A DNA stretch of 64,000 bases from Actinomadura atramentaria DSM 43919 (lineage in GTDB: Bacteria > Actinomycetota > Actinomycetes > Streptosporangiales > Streptosporangiaceae). Positions 1-7,236 of the stretch are shown in pieces; positions within the stretch are counted from its first letter, which is position 1, and the number at the start of each line of letters is the position of its first letter. Under the pieces are notes generated by a model. The model saw only the letters and a program-made list of their open reading frames with translations. It searched no databases and had not been told where the DNA came from. The position numbers were made by a program, and so were the translations under genes. The stretch spans positions 434,001 to 498,000 of the forward strand of contig NZ_KB907211.1 of the NCBI RefSeq assembly GCF_000381885.1. Reading direction: 5' to 3'.

Positions 1-38
1 GGTTGTGGCTCACGATGCTTGCCCGCTTCCCGTGGTTG

Positions 39-236
39 CTAGAGGTCCAGTGCGCCGCTGTTGATGTGGGTGTGCAGGGTGTTCCAGGCCGCGCGGGGGA
101 CGGTGATGATCGGGCCGTCCGGGTTCTTGCTGTCGCGGACGTTCACTGACGGCTGGGTGTTGCGCACCTCGACGCAGTCGCCGCCGTCGTTGCTGCGGGT
201 GCTCTTGCGCCACTCGTGAGCGGACGGTGAGGTCAT
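39..236 (-). CDS. DUF397 domain protein (small regulatory partner)
   Basis: This 65-residue protein has the DUF397 pattern: a W-R-K-S-x-x-S core near residues 9-16, then DCVEV, VRDSKNPDGP and a final hydrophobic stretch. DUF397 proteins are small partners of XRE/DUF5753 regulators in actinomycetes (WhiJ/AbaA/BldB-like loci); no catalytic role is known. The start at 236 has AAGGGAAG about 10 nt upstream. It lies downstream of a second DUF397 gene and an XRE gene on the same strand, but a terminator at 387-410 suggests separate transcription. The 195-base gap upstream (237-431) holds only that hairpin and probably this gene's promoter. Confidence 0.85.
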   Translation of the reverse strand: MTSPSAHEWRKSTRSNDGGDCVEVRNTQPSVNVRDSKNPDGPIITVPRAAWNTLHTHINSGALDL

Positions 237-386
237 CTATCGGACTTCCCTTCGCGATGCGCCAGACGGTCGCTTTCAGGAGAAGCCGGAGACCAAGCGG
301 CGTCAAGCTCATCTGCCGGAGTAGTTTTGTTCGTTGTCGGACGCGAACGAGTAGAAGGTTGCGGAGGTCGCGCCTGTGCGCGCAAA

Positions 387-410
387 GGCCCCCGACCGAA
401 GCCGGGGGCC
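387..410 (-). terminator. Intrinsic terminator after the second DUF397 gene
   Basis: GGCCCCCG (387-394) and CGGGGGCC (403-410) form a perfect 8-bp stem. On the minus strand the loop is GCTTCGGT (a UUCG-type loop) and the stem is followed by TTTG. It lies 22 bases past the stop of the DUF397 gene at 432-638. Confidence 0.75.
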
Positions 411-431
411 GACGTCAAGAAAAGCTTCTGA

Positions 432-638
432 TTAGAGGTCGTACCCGCCGACCTTGATCTCACCCGCGATGATCGCCCAGACGCTGCTGTCCATGACGAG
501 GATCGGCCCGTGCGGGTCCTTGGAGTCCCGGACGGCCGTCCAGGCAGCCGACGTCAGCGCTGTCGCGACTTCGACGCACTCCCCGGTGCCACCGCTGTAA
601 CTACTTTTCCGCCACGATGTCACGCTGTGCAACTCCAC
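432..638 (-). CDS. DUF397 domain protein (partner of the XRE regulator)
   Basis: A 68-residue DUF397 protein with the usual SWRKSSYSGGTGECVEV opening and a VRDSKDPHGPIL block. The GTG start at 638 has AAGGAGG about 8 nt upstream. The gene begins inside the 3' end of the XRE gene (38-bp overlap), so the two are almost certainly translated from one message. In the known whiJ/abaA loci the HTH protein and DUF397 partner work as a pair controlling development or antibiotic production; that role here is inferred from family and context. Confidence 0.9.
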   Translation of the reverse strand: MELHSVTSWRKSSYSGGTGECVEVATALTSAAWTAVRDSKDPHGPILVMDSSVWAIIAGEIKVGGYDL

Positions 639-1503
639 CCTGCGTACCTCCTTCGCACCCGTTCGCTACCGACAGCATAAGATCCCTACTCGCGCGCGGT
701 GACAGCGCAGTGGCCGAAGCCCGCTCGAAAGCGTCGCGGTAGGTAGTCAGGTCATCCGCTTTTTCCAGGATGATCGCTGTGTTCATCAGTTCGACGTAGA
801 CCACGCCCGTCTCATCGGTGGCGGGGAAGTCGTACAGGACGAAGCTGCCCACGATCGCCGCGTGCTCTCCTGCGGTGAACGGAAGTACTTGGACGACGGC
901 GCCGAGCCGATCGCTCTCCGCGACCACATGGCGTAGTTGGGCGGCCATGATCTCGGGGCTGCCCACCTGCTGGTGGATGACGCCCTCGTTCAGGACGACC
1001 CGGAGCCGCGGGGCTTCTCGGCCCTTCAACACCTGCTGCCGCGCCATCCGAACATCCAGCCTTTCAGCGATGACGTCGTCTGGATCGTTCGGTCTCGTCG
1101 CCCGGATCACGGCGCGTGCGTAGTCGGGAGTTTGGAGCAGCCCGGGTATGAGGCCCTGGTAGTAGACCCGGACGTCGGAAGCTTCCGCCTCCACGCCGAT
1201 CATCGTCTGTGTCTCGCTCGGCAGTGTTGCGCCGTACGACTCCCACCAGCCCCTTTCCTTCGCGTGCCGGGCGATATCCAGGAGACGGGCGATCTCCCCT
1301 TCGTCGGTCATGCCATAGAGATCGAGCAGCCGCCGTACGTCGGACGTCGTGACACCGATCTTGCGTGTCTCGATCCGAGACAACTTGCTCGCTTGCCAGC
1401 CGAGCTGCCCCGCGACCTGCGTGACGGACATGCCTGTGGCTGTCCGTAGCTGCCGCAGCTCGGTCGCGAGGCGTCGCCTCCTCATCGTCGGCGATCCTGT
1501 CAT
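601..1503 (-). CDS. XRE-family regulator with DUF5753 C-terminal domain
   Basis: The 300-residue protein has an N-terminal helix-turn-helix (about residues 11-65, including SVTQVAGQLGWQASKLSRIE) and a DUF5753-type C-terminal region (about 95-285, with YYQGLIPGLLQTPDYARAV). This is the standard WhiJ-like architecture. The ATG at 1503 has GGAGGGATC in front; a longer reading frame upstream lacks a good ribosome site. It is coupled to the overlapping DUF397 gene. The upstream intergenic region holds overlapping inverted repeats that could be its operator. The target genes are unknown. Confidence 0.93.
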   Translation of the reverse strand: MTGSPTMRRRRLATELRQLRTATGMSVTQVAGQLGWQASKLSRIETRKIGVTTSDVRRLLDLYGMTDEGEIARLLDIARHAKERGWWESYGATLPSETQTMIGVEAEASDVRVYYQGLIPGLLQTPDYARAVIRATRPNDPDDVIAERLDVRMARQQVLKGREAPRLRVVLNEGVIHQQVGSPEIMAAQLRHVVAESDRLGAVVQVLPFTAGEHAAIVGSFVLYDFPATDETGVVYVELMNTAIILEKADDLTTYRDAFERASATALSPRASRDLMLSVANGCEGGTQGGVAQRDIVAEK

Positions 1504-1544
1504 GATCCCTCCCTCGTTCGAGCAAATTGTTTTCTGAGAACACA

Positions 1545-1574
1545 TTGCCCAGCATGGGCAACGGTGCCATGCTG
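1545..1574. promoter_or_regulatory. Overlapping inverted repeats between the XRE gene and the divergent 1673 gene
   Basis: TTGCCC (1545-1550) pairs with GGGCAA (1556-1561), and CAGCATGG (1550-1557) pairs perfectly with CCATGCTG (1567-1574). The two dyads share bases. They sit 42-71 bases upstream of the XRE start and about 100 bases upstream of the divergent gene, which suits an autoregulatory operator. Function is inferred from position only. Confidence 0.5.
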
Positions 1575-1672
1575 ACCCTAGCGTGAGTGACTGGTCGCTG
1601 TGAGTCTTTCGTCCGGTCGCGCCGCCGATCCAACGAATGCGGGAGCCTTCACCGGATGTAGGGAGTCGAACG

Positions 1673-2038
1673 ATGAGAGCGAGCGTGCCTCGTGGGGCTG
1701 GTCGGGGGCCGGACGGGTCGGGTTCCGGCCGTGATCGGGCGGTCCCGGCCGCCAAGGTCGGGGCGGCGGCGGCCGGGGAGCTGCTCGCGCGGCGGTTGGT
1801 GCCGCTGGTCCATCTCCGACGGGAACTCTGGAAACTCGGTGTCGGCAGTCGGCTCACGACGGACGGCAACTCGGCGGCCGTCACGCTGACCGTCCTGCAT
1901 CCGGGGCTGCTCCCGGCGGCTCGTCCCGTCGTCCTTGTTTCTTGCGATCAGGGGGCGCACCTCTTCATCTGGGGGGCGGGGCGCGTTCCCGTCGAGCAGC
2001 CGGGGCGGGCCGCTCGTCAGCTCTTGGACCTTGCATGA
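1673..2038 (+). CDS. Small unknown protein coupled to an RsbW-like ATPase
   Basis: I do not recognise a family in this 121-residue product. It has an Arg/Gly/Ala-rich, probably disordered first 30 residues, then a more ordered part with alternating hydrophobic stretches (AVTLTVLHPG, PVVLVSC, AHLFIW). The ATG at 1673 follows AGGGAG by about 8 nt; an upstream ATG at 1637 has weaker support. Its TGA overlaps the ATG of the next gene (ATGA), so it is probably a partner of the ATP-binding protein in this whiJ-type island. Confidence 0.65.
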   Translation: MRASVPRGAGRGPDGSGSGRDRAVPAAKVGAAAAGELLARRLVPLVHLRRELWKLGVGSRLTTDGNSAAVTLTVLHPGLLPAARPVVLVSCDQGAHLFIWGAGRVPVEQPGRAARQLLDLA

Positions 2039-2454
2039 GCGCGCACTGGACGATGTTCGGCGAGATGCGCTTCTTCCACCCGGGCATCGTGCGGGACGCC
2101 CGGCGATGGGCCGTCGGCAAGAGCCGGGACCGCGCCGCCTGGGTGGACCCCGACGACCTCGAACTCGTCGTCTCCGAACTGGTCACCAACGCGCTGCGGC
2201 ACTCGGCCAGCGGCTACAACGACGGCGGCGTGGACGTCCGGCTGTTCGTGGACCCCGCCGCGCGCGTCATGCGGCTCGTCGTCGTGGACGACGGGCACGC
2301 CGCCACCAAACCCGAGATTCCCGTCCGGTCCTGGGGGATCGGGGACGCGACGTCGGGCCGCGGCCTGCTGATCGTCAAGAACCTCGTGCGGGACATGGGA
2401 TTCACGATCGCGTCCGCGCGCGACCGCTTCTGTCTGCTCTGGGTGGAGATGTGA
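2035..2454 (+). CDS. RsbW-like ATP-binding protein (GHKL fold)
   Basis: This 139-residue protein is a stand-alone HATPase_c_2 domain: N-box ELVVSELVTNALRH (about 43-56), G1 box VVVDDGHA (82-89) and G2 box GRGLLIV (108-114). The family includes anti-sigma factor kinases (RsbW/SpoIIAB) and the AbaA-cluster ATPases found beside WhiJ-like regulators. Here it sits in a 4-bp-overlap chain between two unknown genes, so a partner-switching or anti-sigma role is plausible. No sigma factor or antagonist gene is nearby, so the partner is unknown. Confidence 0.88.
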   Translation: MSAHWTMFGEMRFFHPGIVRDARRWAVGKSRDRAAWVDPDDLELVVSELVTNALRHSASGYNDGGVDVRLFVDPAARVMRLVVVDDGHAATKPEIPVRSWGIGDATSGRGLLIVKNLVRDMGFTIASARDRFCLLWVEM

Positions 2455-3092
2455 CCGCGAACGGGATGGACGACGACGTGGCCGCCGCGCCGGTGCTGCG
2501 GCTCGTCCTGCCGGGCGGGGGCGCGGCCGGGCGGCGGGTGGCCGAGGTCGTCGGCGCGCTGTCGGCCCTGCTCGTCCGGTCCGCGCGGGCCGACGCCGAA
2601 CGGGCGGCGGAACTGGAGGAACACGGCCGGTCGGACGCGGCGGGGCGGCTGCGCGCGAACGCGCGGGAGCGCGCGGCGGTGGCGGAACTCCTCGCGGAGC
2701 ACGTGGCCGAGGCGTTCGAGGCGCTGGACCAGTGGCGCGTCGGGCATCCCGGGCTGACCGGCGTCGAGGACACGGCGCGTCCGCTCGGGTGGCGGCGGCG
2801 GTTGCCACCGTTCGCCGCCGCGCCGCCGAGGCGGGGGAGTGCGGCGGTCCTGGAAAGCCTGGTTCTGGAACTCTCGCGCACGCGCGGCCACCTGGGGGAC
2901 CTGTCGGTGCTCTTCGCGGCCGAGGCCGATGGGCTGGACGGCGTCCGGGCGGCCGAGCGCGCCGGGGGCGCGCGGGCGCTGGCGATGGCGGCGGACGGGA
3001 TGGACGTGGTGCTCGCCCGCGCGCTCGGCAGGGAGACGGAGTACGGGCGGCACGTGAGCGTCCACGGGCGTTACCTGGACCAGGTCGTCTGA
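2451..3092 (+). CDS. Ala/Arg-rich helical protein of unknown function
   Basis: A 213-residue protein starting at GTG 2451, whose start overlaps the stop of the ATPase gene (GTGA). It is almost all predicted helix and rich in Ala, Arg, Glu and Leu, with a possible amphipathic coiled-coil stretch around residues 40-90 (RADAERAAELEEHG and following). There is no signal peptide, membrane segment or recognisable catalytic motif. The coupling suggests it acts with the RsbW-like ATPase. The 148 bases after it, before the convergent phosphotransferase gene, contain nothing I can identify. Confidence 0.65.
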   Translation: MTANGMDDDVAAAPVLRLVLPGGGAAGRRVAEVVGALSALLVRSARADAERAAELEEHGRSDAAGRLRANARERAAVAELLAEHVAEAFEALDQWRVGHPGLTGVEDTARPLGWRRRLPPFAAAPPRRGSAAVLESLVLELSRTRGHLGDLSVLFAAEADGLDGVRAAERAGGARALAMAADGMDVVLARALGRETEYGRHVSVHGRYLDQVV

Positions 3093-3240
3093 ACCGCGCG
3101 GGCGGTCGGGCGGGGCGGCGGCGTCCGCCTGGAAGTCCTCGCGGGCGGCCTGCTCTCTCTGGCTGCGCCGGAACGCGCCGCCCTGTTGCGGGACCGGTCC
3201 GCCCGCCGCCGACCCGCGCTGGGCGCGGACGGGGACCGCG

Positions 3241-4143
3241 TCAGGCCGCCGCGCGGGCGAGGCCGGTCAGGGCCTCGGCCAGCAGGGCGGGACGGCCGTC
3301 GTCGGCGGCGTACTCGGCGAGGGCCGCGCAGAGGAACACCGCCAGGACGCGGGCGGCCAGCTCGCGGCCGGGCGGGACCGGGCGGCCGTAGGACGCCAGC
3401 AGCGCGGCGCGGGCCGGGCCGGTGAACGCGCCGTACGCCAGCGACAGGTCGACCGCCGGGTCGGCCAGGCACACGTCGCCCCAGTCGATGACGCCGGTCG
3501 CCGCGCCGTCCGGGCCGACCAGCAGGTGGCGTGCGTGGAGGTCGCCGTGGCAGACCGCCGTTCCGCCGGGCGGCGGGGCGTCGCGGGCGGCGGCGAGCAG
3601 GGCGTGGACGGCGGGGTCCGGGTTCCAGCGGCCCTGGTCCGTCAGGGCGTCGAGGCGGGCGGAGGCCAGGTCGGCGCGGTACTGCGGGTCGCCCCTGCGG
3701 TTCGGGTCGCGCGGGAGGTCCGCGCGCGGGACGAGTGCGGGGTCGTGCAGGGCTCGCAGGAACCGTCCGGCGTCCGCCGCCGCCCGCGTCCGCGCGTCGT
3801 CGGGCAGGGCGGCCAGCTCGCGGCCGGGCACCAGGGGCGCGCCCCAGAACGGCCAGGGGAACTCCGGCGACCCGTCCCGCGCGACGTGCGACGGTACGGG
3901 GACCGGCAGCGGCAGCGCGGGAGCCAGGACGGGCAGCGCCGCGAGCTCCCGTTCCAGCAGCGGGACGGCGACCGCGCGGCGCGGGAAGCGGAACACCCGG
4001 CCGCCGACCGTGAAGACCGTGTTGTCCCAGCCCGTCCCCAGCGGCTCGACCGCCTCGCCGCGCAGCTCCGGCCACCGCGCGCCGATCAGCCGCGCCGCCG
4101 CTTCCGCACCGACCTCGATCTCGGCGTCCCACTCCGCGCCCAC
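3241..4143 (-). CDS. Aminoglycoside phosphotransferase-family (APH) kinase
   Basis: This 300-residue protein has the APH/choline-kinase fold signatures: GTGWDNTVF in the N-lobe (36-44), the catalytic loop HGDLHARHLL (199-208, Asp201) and the metal-binding IDWGD (219-223). The loop has His where the family usually has Asn (HxDxxxxN), as seen in some phosphotransferase subfamilies. The family phosphorylates small hydroxylated molecules such as antibiotics, sugars or amino alcohols; the substrate cannot be told. The gene stands alone, divergent from the thiolase gene across 67 bases. Confidence 0.85.
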   Translation of the reverse strand: MGAEWDAEIEVGAEAAARLIGARWPELRGEAVEPLGTGWDNTVFTVGGRVFRFPRRAVAVPLLERELAALPVLAPALPLPVPVPSHVARDGSPEFPWPFWGAPLVPGRELAALPDDARTRAAADAGRFLRALHDPALVPRADLPRDPNRRGDPQYRADLASARLDALTDQGRWNPDPAVHALLAAARDAPPPGGTAVCHGDLHARHLLVGPDGAATGVIDWGDVCLADPAVDLSLAYGAFTGPARAALLASYGRPVPPGRELAARVLAVFLCAALAEYAADDGRPALLAEALTGLARAAA

Positions 4144-4210
4144 CCCGCGAACCTACCGGCCGACCGGCGGCGCATAACGTACGGACCGGCATCGAGTGGT
4201 GGAGGGTGGC

Positions 4211-5398
4211 ATGGGTTTCCCGCGTGAGGTGTACGTCGTGGACGCGGTGCGGACGCCGGTGGGGAAGTACGGCGGCGGGCTCGCGGGCGTGCGGCCGGAC
4301 GATCTCGCCGCGCACGTCGTGCGGGAGCTGGTCGGGCGGTCGCCGGGCCTCGACCCCGCGCGGATCGACGACGTCGTGTTCGGCAACGCCAACGGCGCGG
4401 GGGAGGAGAACCGCAACGTCGGCCGGATGGCGGCGCTGCTCGCGGGGCTGCCCGCATCGGTGCCGGGGGCGACGGTGAACCGGCTGTGCTCGTCCGGGCT
4501 GGAGGCCGTCGTGCAGGCGGCGCGGGCCGTCGCGGTCGGGGAGGCGTCGGTCGTCGTGGCGGGCGGCGTGGAGTCGATGAGCCGCGCGCCGTGGGTCGTG
4601 CCCAAGCCGGAGCGGGCGTTTCCGGCGGGCGCGCCGGAGATGTTCTCCACGACGCTCGGCTGGCGGATGGTGAACCCGCGCATGGCCCCGGAATGGACGG
4701 TCGCGCTCGGCGAGGGCGCGGAGCTGGTCGCGGACAAGCACGAGATCTCGCGCGCCGAACAGGACGCGTTCGCGCTGGCCAGCCACCGCAAGGCCGCGCG
4801 CGCCTGGGCGGACGGGCTGTTCGACGTCGAGAGCGTCCCGGTGCCGGGCACGACGCTGGCGCGGGACGAGACCGTCCGGGAGAACACCTCCCTGGAAGCG
4901 CTCGCCAAGCTCAGGCCCGCGTTCCGCGAGGGCGGGACGGTCACCGCCGGGAACTCGTCCCCGCTCAACGACGGCGCGGCCGCGCTGCTGATCACCGACG
5001 AGGCCGGGCTGGCGGCGACCGGGCGGGAACCGCTGGCGCGCGTCCGGGCGTCGGCGGTGACGGGCATCGAGCCGCAGTACTTCGGGCTCGGGCCCGTCGC
5101 GGCCGTGCGGCGCGCGCTGGAGCGGGCGTCGCGCGGGTTCGGCGACCTGACGGTGCTGGAGCTGAACGAGGCGTTCGCCGCGCAGTCCCTCGGCTGCCTG
5201 GCCGAGTGGCCCGAGTTGGACCCCGCCCTGGTCAACCCGCGCGGCGGGGCCATCGCGATCGGGCATCCGCTCGGGGCGTCCGGGGCGCGGATCACCGGCG
5301 CGGTCGCGCACCAGCTCGCGGCCGCCGGGTCGGGGACGGGCGTCGCCGCGCTGTGCGTCGGGGTCGGGCAGGGCGTCGCGCTCGTCCTGGAGCGCTGA
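4211..5398 (+). CDS. Thiolase (acetyl-CoA C-acyltransferase)
   Basis: This 395-residue protein is a degradative-type thiolase. The nucleophilic Cys93 lies in NRLCSSGLEAV, the His of GHPLGASGARI near residue 348 activates it, and the second Cys lies in ALCVGVGQG near the C-terminus. The start at 4211 follows GGAGGG at 4201; upstream GTG codons are in frame but lack a site. Expected reaction: thiolytic cleavage of 3-ketoacyl-CoA, or the reverse condensation. No other beta-oxidation gene is adjacent, so the pathway is unknown. Its stop lies 3 bases from that of the convergent SDR-like gene. Confidence 0.93.
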   Translation: MGFPREVYVVDAVRTPVGKYGGGLAGVRPDDLAAHVVRELVGRSPGLDPARIDDVVFGNANGAGEENRNVGRMAALLAGLPASVPGATVNRLCSSGLEAVVQAARAVAVGEASVVVAGGVESMSRAPWVVPKPERAFPAGAPEMFSTTLGWRMVNPRMAPEWTVALGEGAELVADKHEISRAEQDAFALASHRKAARAWADGLFDVESVPVPGTTLARDETVRENTSLEALAKLRPAFREGGTVTAGNSSPLNDGAAALLITDEAGLAATGREPLARVRASAVTGIEPQYFGLGPVAAVRRALERASRGFGDLTVLELNEAFAAQSLGCLAEWPELDPALVNPRGGAIAIGHPLGASGARITGAVAHQLAAAGSGTGVAALCVGVGQGVALVLER

Positions 5399-5401
5399 CG
5401 G

Positions 5402-6148
5402 TCAGGACCCGGCGACGCGGGCCATGAGCCGCAGCGTCCCCGCCGACACCCCGGCGAGGGCGTGGTCGGCGTGCGCGTCGGGCGTCGCGGCGACGATCCC
5501 GCCGTCCTCGGCGGCCCGCACGACGGCGGCGGCGACCCGGCCCGGCGGGACGCCGCGCCCGGCGCGGACCGCGCCGACGTCCACGCCGCGCGCGGCCAGC
5601 TCGGCGCGCAGCGCCGCGCCCAGCCCGAGGAACACGGCGGGCGCGGTGTCCGCGCGGGCTTCCGCACGGGCCTCCGCACGGGCCTCCGCACGGGCGGCGG
5701 GGAACGTGTCGCGCGCGGTGCGGGTCGTCTCGCGCGCGGTGGACGCGGTGGAGCGCGCGGCGGCGCGGTCCGGGACGACGCACGCGTCCGGCCCGGTCAC
5801 GACGGCGACGAACCGCCCGCCGCGGCCGAACAGCCGGCACGCGCGCGCGACGCCGCCCGCGTCCGCGCGCCGCCCGGCGACGAGCACGACGGCGTCCGGC
5901 GCGCCCACCAGCGCCGCGACCCCGGCGGCGAGCGCCGCCATCGACGCCGCGTTCAGCGGGTCCGCCGCGAACGGGTGCGCGTCCGGCCCCAGCGTCTCCG
6001 CGAGCGCGGCGGTGCGGACGGCGGCCGCCATGTCCGGGTCCGCGACGACGGTCCGGACGCCCCGCTCGGCGAACGCGAGCACCGCCGCGCGGCCGACGCC
6101 GCCGCCCGCCCCGAGCACCGCGACGGTCCTGGAGTCGAAGGTCGCCAC
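5402..6148 (-). CDS. Degenerate short-chain dehydrogenase/reductase-like protein
   Basis: The 248-residue protein opens with a Rossmann NAD(P)-binding start (VAVLGAGGGVGRAAVLAFAE, residues 9-28) and an ADP-type acidic strand end (VVADPD). It lacks a clear SDR Tyr-x-x-x-Lys active site. In its place is an Ala/Arg/Thr/Glu-rich stretch with three ARAE repeats encoded by a 12-bp tandem repeat. A bound nucleotide is likely; catalysis is doubtful. It has its own upstream region with a perfect 7-bp inverted repeat and converges on the thiolase gene. Confidence 0.7.
   Translation of the reverse strand: MATFDSRTVAVLGAGGGVGRAAVLAFAERGVRTVVADPDMAAAVRTAALAETLGPDAHPFAADPLNAASMAALAAGVAALVGAPDAVVLVAGRRADAGGVARACRLFGRGGRFVAVVTGPDACVVPDRAAARSTASTARETTRTARDTFPAARAEARAEARAEARADTAPAVFLGLGAALRAELAARGVDVGAVRAGRGVPPGRVAAAVVRAAEDGGIVAATPDAHADHALAGVSAGTLRLMARVAGS
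5658..5693. repeat. 12-bp tandem repeat inside the SDR-like gene
   Basis: Three tandem copies of GCYTCCGCACGG (plus strand), in frame in the minus-strand gene and coding for ARAE units. The core CGCACGGGC recurs with the same 12-bp period at 27342-27389 in another gene. Confidence 0.8.
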
Positions 6149-6166
6149 GCCGCGCCCCTCCCGTTA

Positions 6167-6185
6167 ATTGGACAACAAGTCCAAT
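6167..6185. promoter_or_regulatory. Perfect inverted repeat ATTGGAC-N5-GTCCAAT upstream of the SDR-like gene
   Basis: ATTGGAC (6167-6173), spacer AACAA and GTCCAAT (6179-6185) form a perfect 7-bp dyad 19-37 bases upstream of the SDR-like start. A TTGACT on the minus strand (6206-6211) with a weak CACATT 17 bases downstream would place a promoter across it. The size and symmetry suit a TetR- or MarR-like operator; no regulator of that type is adjacent. Confidence 0.5.
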
Positions 6186-6373
6186 GTGGGGCCTGGTTGA
6201 ACAAAAGTCAACGACTCGCCGATGAACACCCGCGTCCCGTCGACCGAACGACGTTCAGGATATTCGCTCACCCGCGAACCCGGCGACGACTTGTCCGTTA
6301 ATGCGCCGAATGAACCCGAGTGTGACCGGGCCGCGTCCCATCGGAGACCCGTCGTACCGCCCGGGAGGACACC

Positions 6374-7000
6374 GTGGCCGAACCGCCCGACATCGACGTC
6401 GCCGAGATCCAGTCCCTCCGCCAGGAGATCACCGCCCGCATCGGCTTCATGAACGCGATCATCGGCCTGGAACTGGCGGCCGCGGGCACCGGTCTGACGC
6501 TGCTGCACCAGTCCGGCCACGTCCTCGGCGCGCTCGCGGCCGTGTCGAGCTTCCTGTGGCTGCTGTGGATGGACCAGTGCCTGTCGAGCTACAAGATCGC
6601 CGCGTACCTGGCCGTGGACCTCGCGCCGCGGCTGAGCGCGGCGGCGGGACGGCCCGTCCTCGGCTGGGAGACGTTCCTGCGGCGCGTCGAGTCGGGCCGC
6701 GCGGCGTCGGCGCGCGCCCTGTCCGGCGCGGGGGCGCCGCGCGCCGCCGGGCTGATCCGCGCCGTCCGGTCGGACTGGTACGTGCCGCTGCTGTTCGCCG
6801 CCGTCCCGCTGGGGCTGCTCGGCTTCTACACGGCGGCCATGCACGACCACCGCGTCGGCACGTCCGCCGGAACGGTGATCGCGGCGTTCGCCGGGGCGAT
6901 GTGGCTCCTCGCCCTCATCCGCTTCGCGGACTTCGTCCGCAGCACCCACGTCCTGGACCGCGCGATCACCGCGTCCGGCGACGCGCTGCCTGAGAGTTAG
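6374..7000 (+). CDS. Integral membrane protein of unknown function
   Basis: This 208-residue protein has about four hydrophobic segments (around residues 25-45, 50-66, 133-155 and 165-190). The pairs are separated by a soluble loop of about 70 residues. The GTG at 6374 follows GGGAGGAC closely. I recognise no transporter or enzyme family. The N-terminal 15 residues are acidic and cytoplasmic-looking. It has no clear operon partner; the 225-base region upstream contains the SDR-side operator and probably this gene's own promoter. Confidence 0.75.
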   Translation: MAEPPDIDVAEIQSLRQEITARIGFMNAIIGLELAAAGTGLTLLHQSGHVLGALAAVSSFLWLLWMDQCLSSYKIAAYLAVDLAPRLSAAAGRPVLGWETFLRRVESGRAASARALSGAGAPRAAGLIRAVRSDWYVPLLFAAVPLGLLGFYTAAMHDHRVGTSAGTVIAAFAGAMWLLALIRFADFVRSTHVLDRAITASGDALPES

Positions 7001-7010
7001 GGGGCCTGGC

Positions 7011-7184
7011 ATGACAGAGGAAGTGATGCGTTCCACGCAGTCCCCTGCGACTCGATCACCGGAACTGGGAACGCCTGTCGATCGAGCAGGAGAGCTTTGG
7101 GAACTCGCCGTTCGGGATCAGCTTTCGTGCGGTGACGCTCCCGGATTTCGCCTGGCGGAAATCCATGCGTGTGACAACAGATGA
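7011..7184 (+). CDS. Possible 57-residue peptide upstream of the TPR gene
   Basis: An ATG at 7011 with AGGGGG about 7 nt upstream opens a 57-codon frame (starts MTEEVMRSTQ, ends HACDNR). Many third positions are A or T, unlike the almost all-G/C third positions of most genes here, so this is either recently acquired DNA or not coding. It has no signal peptide or motif I know. Its only support is the ribosome site and its place just before the lower-GC TPR gene. Confidence 0.3.
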   Translation: MTEEVMRSTQSPATRSPELGTPVDRAGELWELAVRDQLSCGDAPGFRLAEIHACDNR

Positions 7185-7236
7185 TCGGACACCGGCGAGG
7201 CCAAACGGCTGACCGTGTCCTGAAGGGCAGACTCCT

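Noticed and set aside
5658..5693. Short regular repeats as a possible CRISPR array
   Set aside because: Units are 12 bp, in frame, with no spacers, and no cas gene is present.
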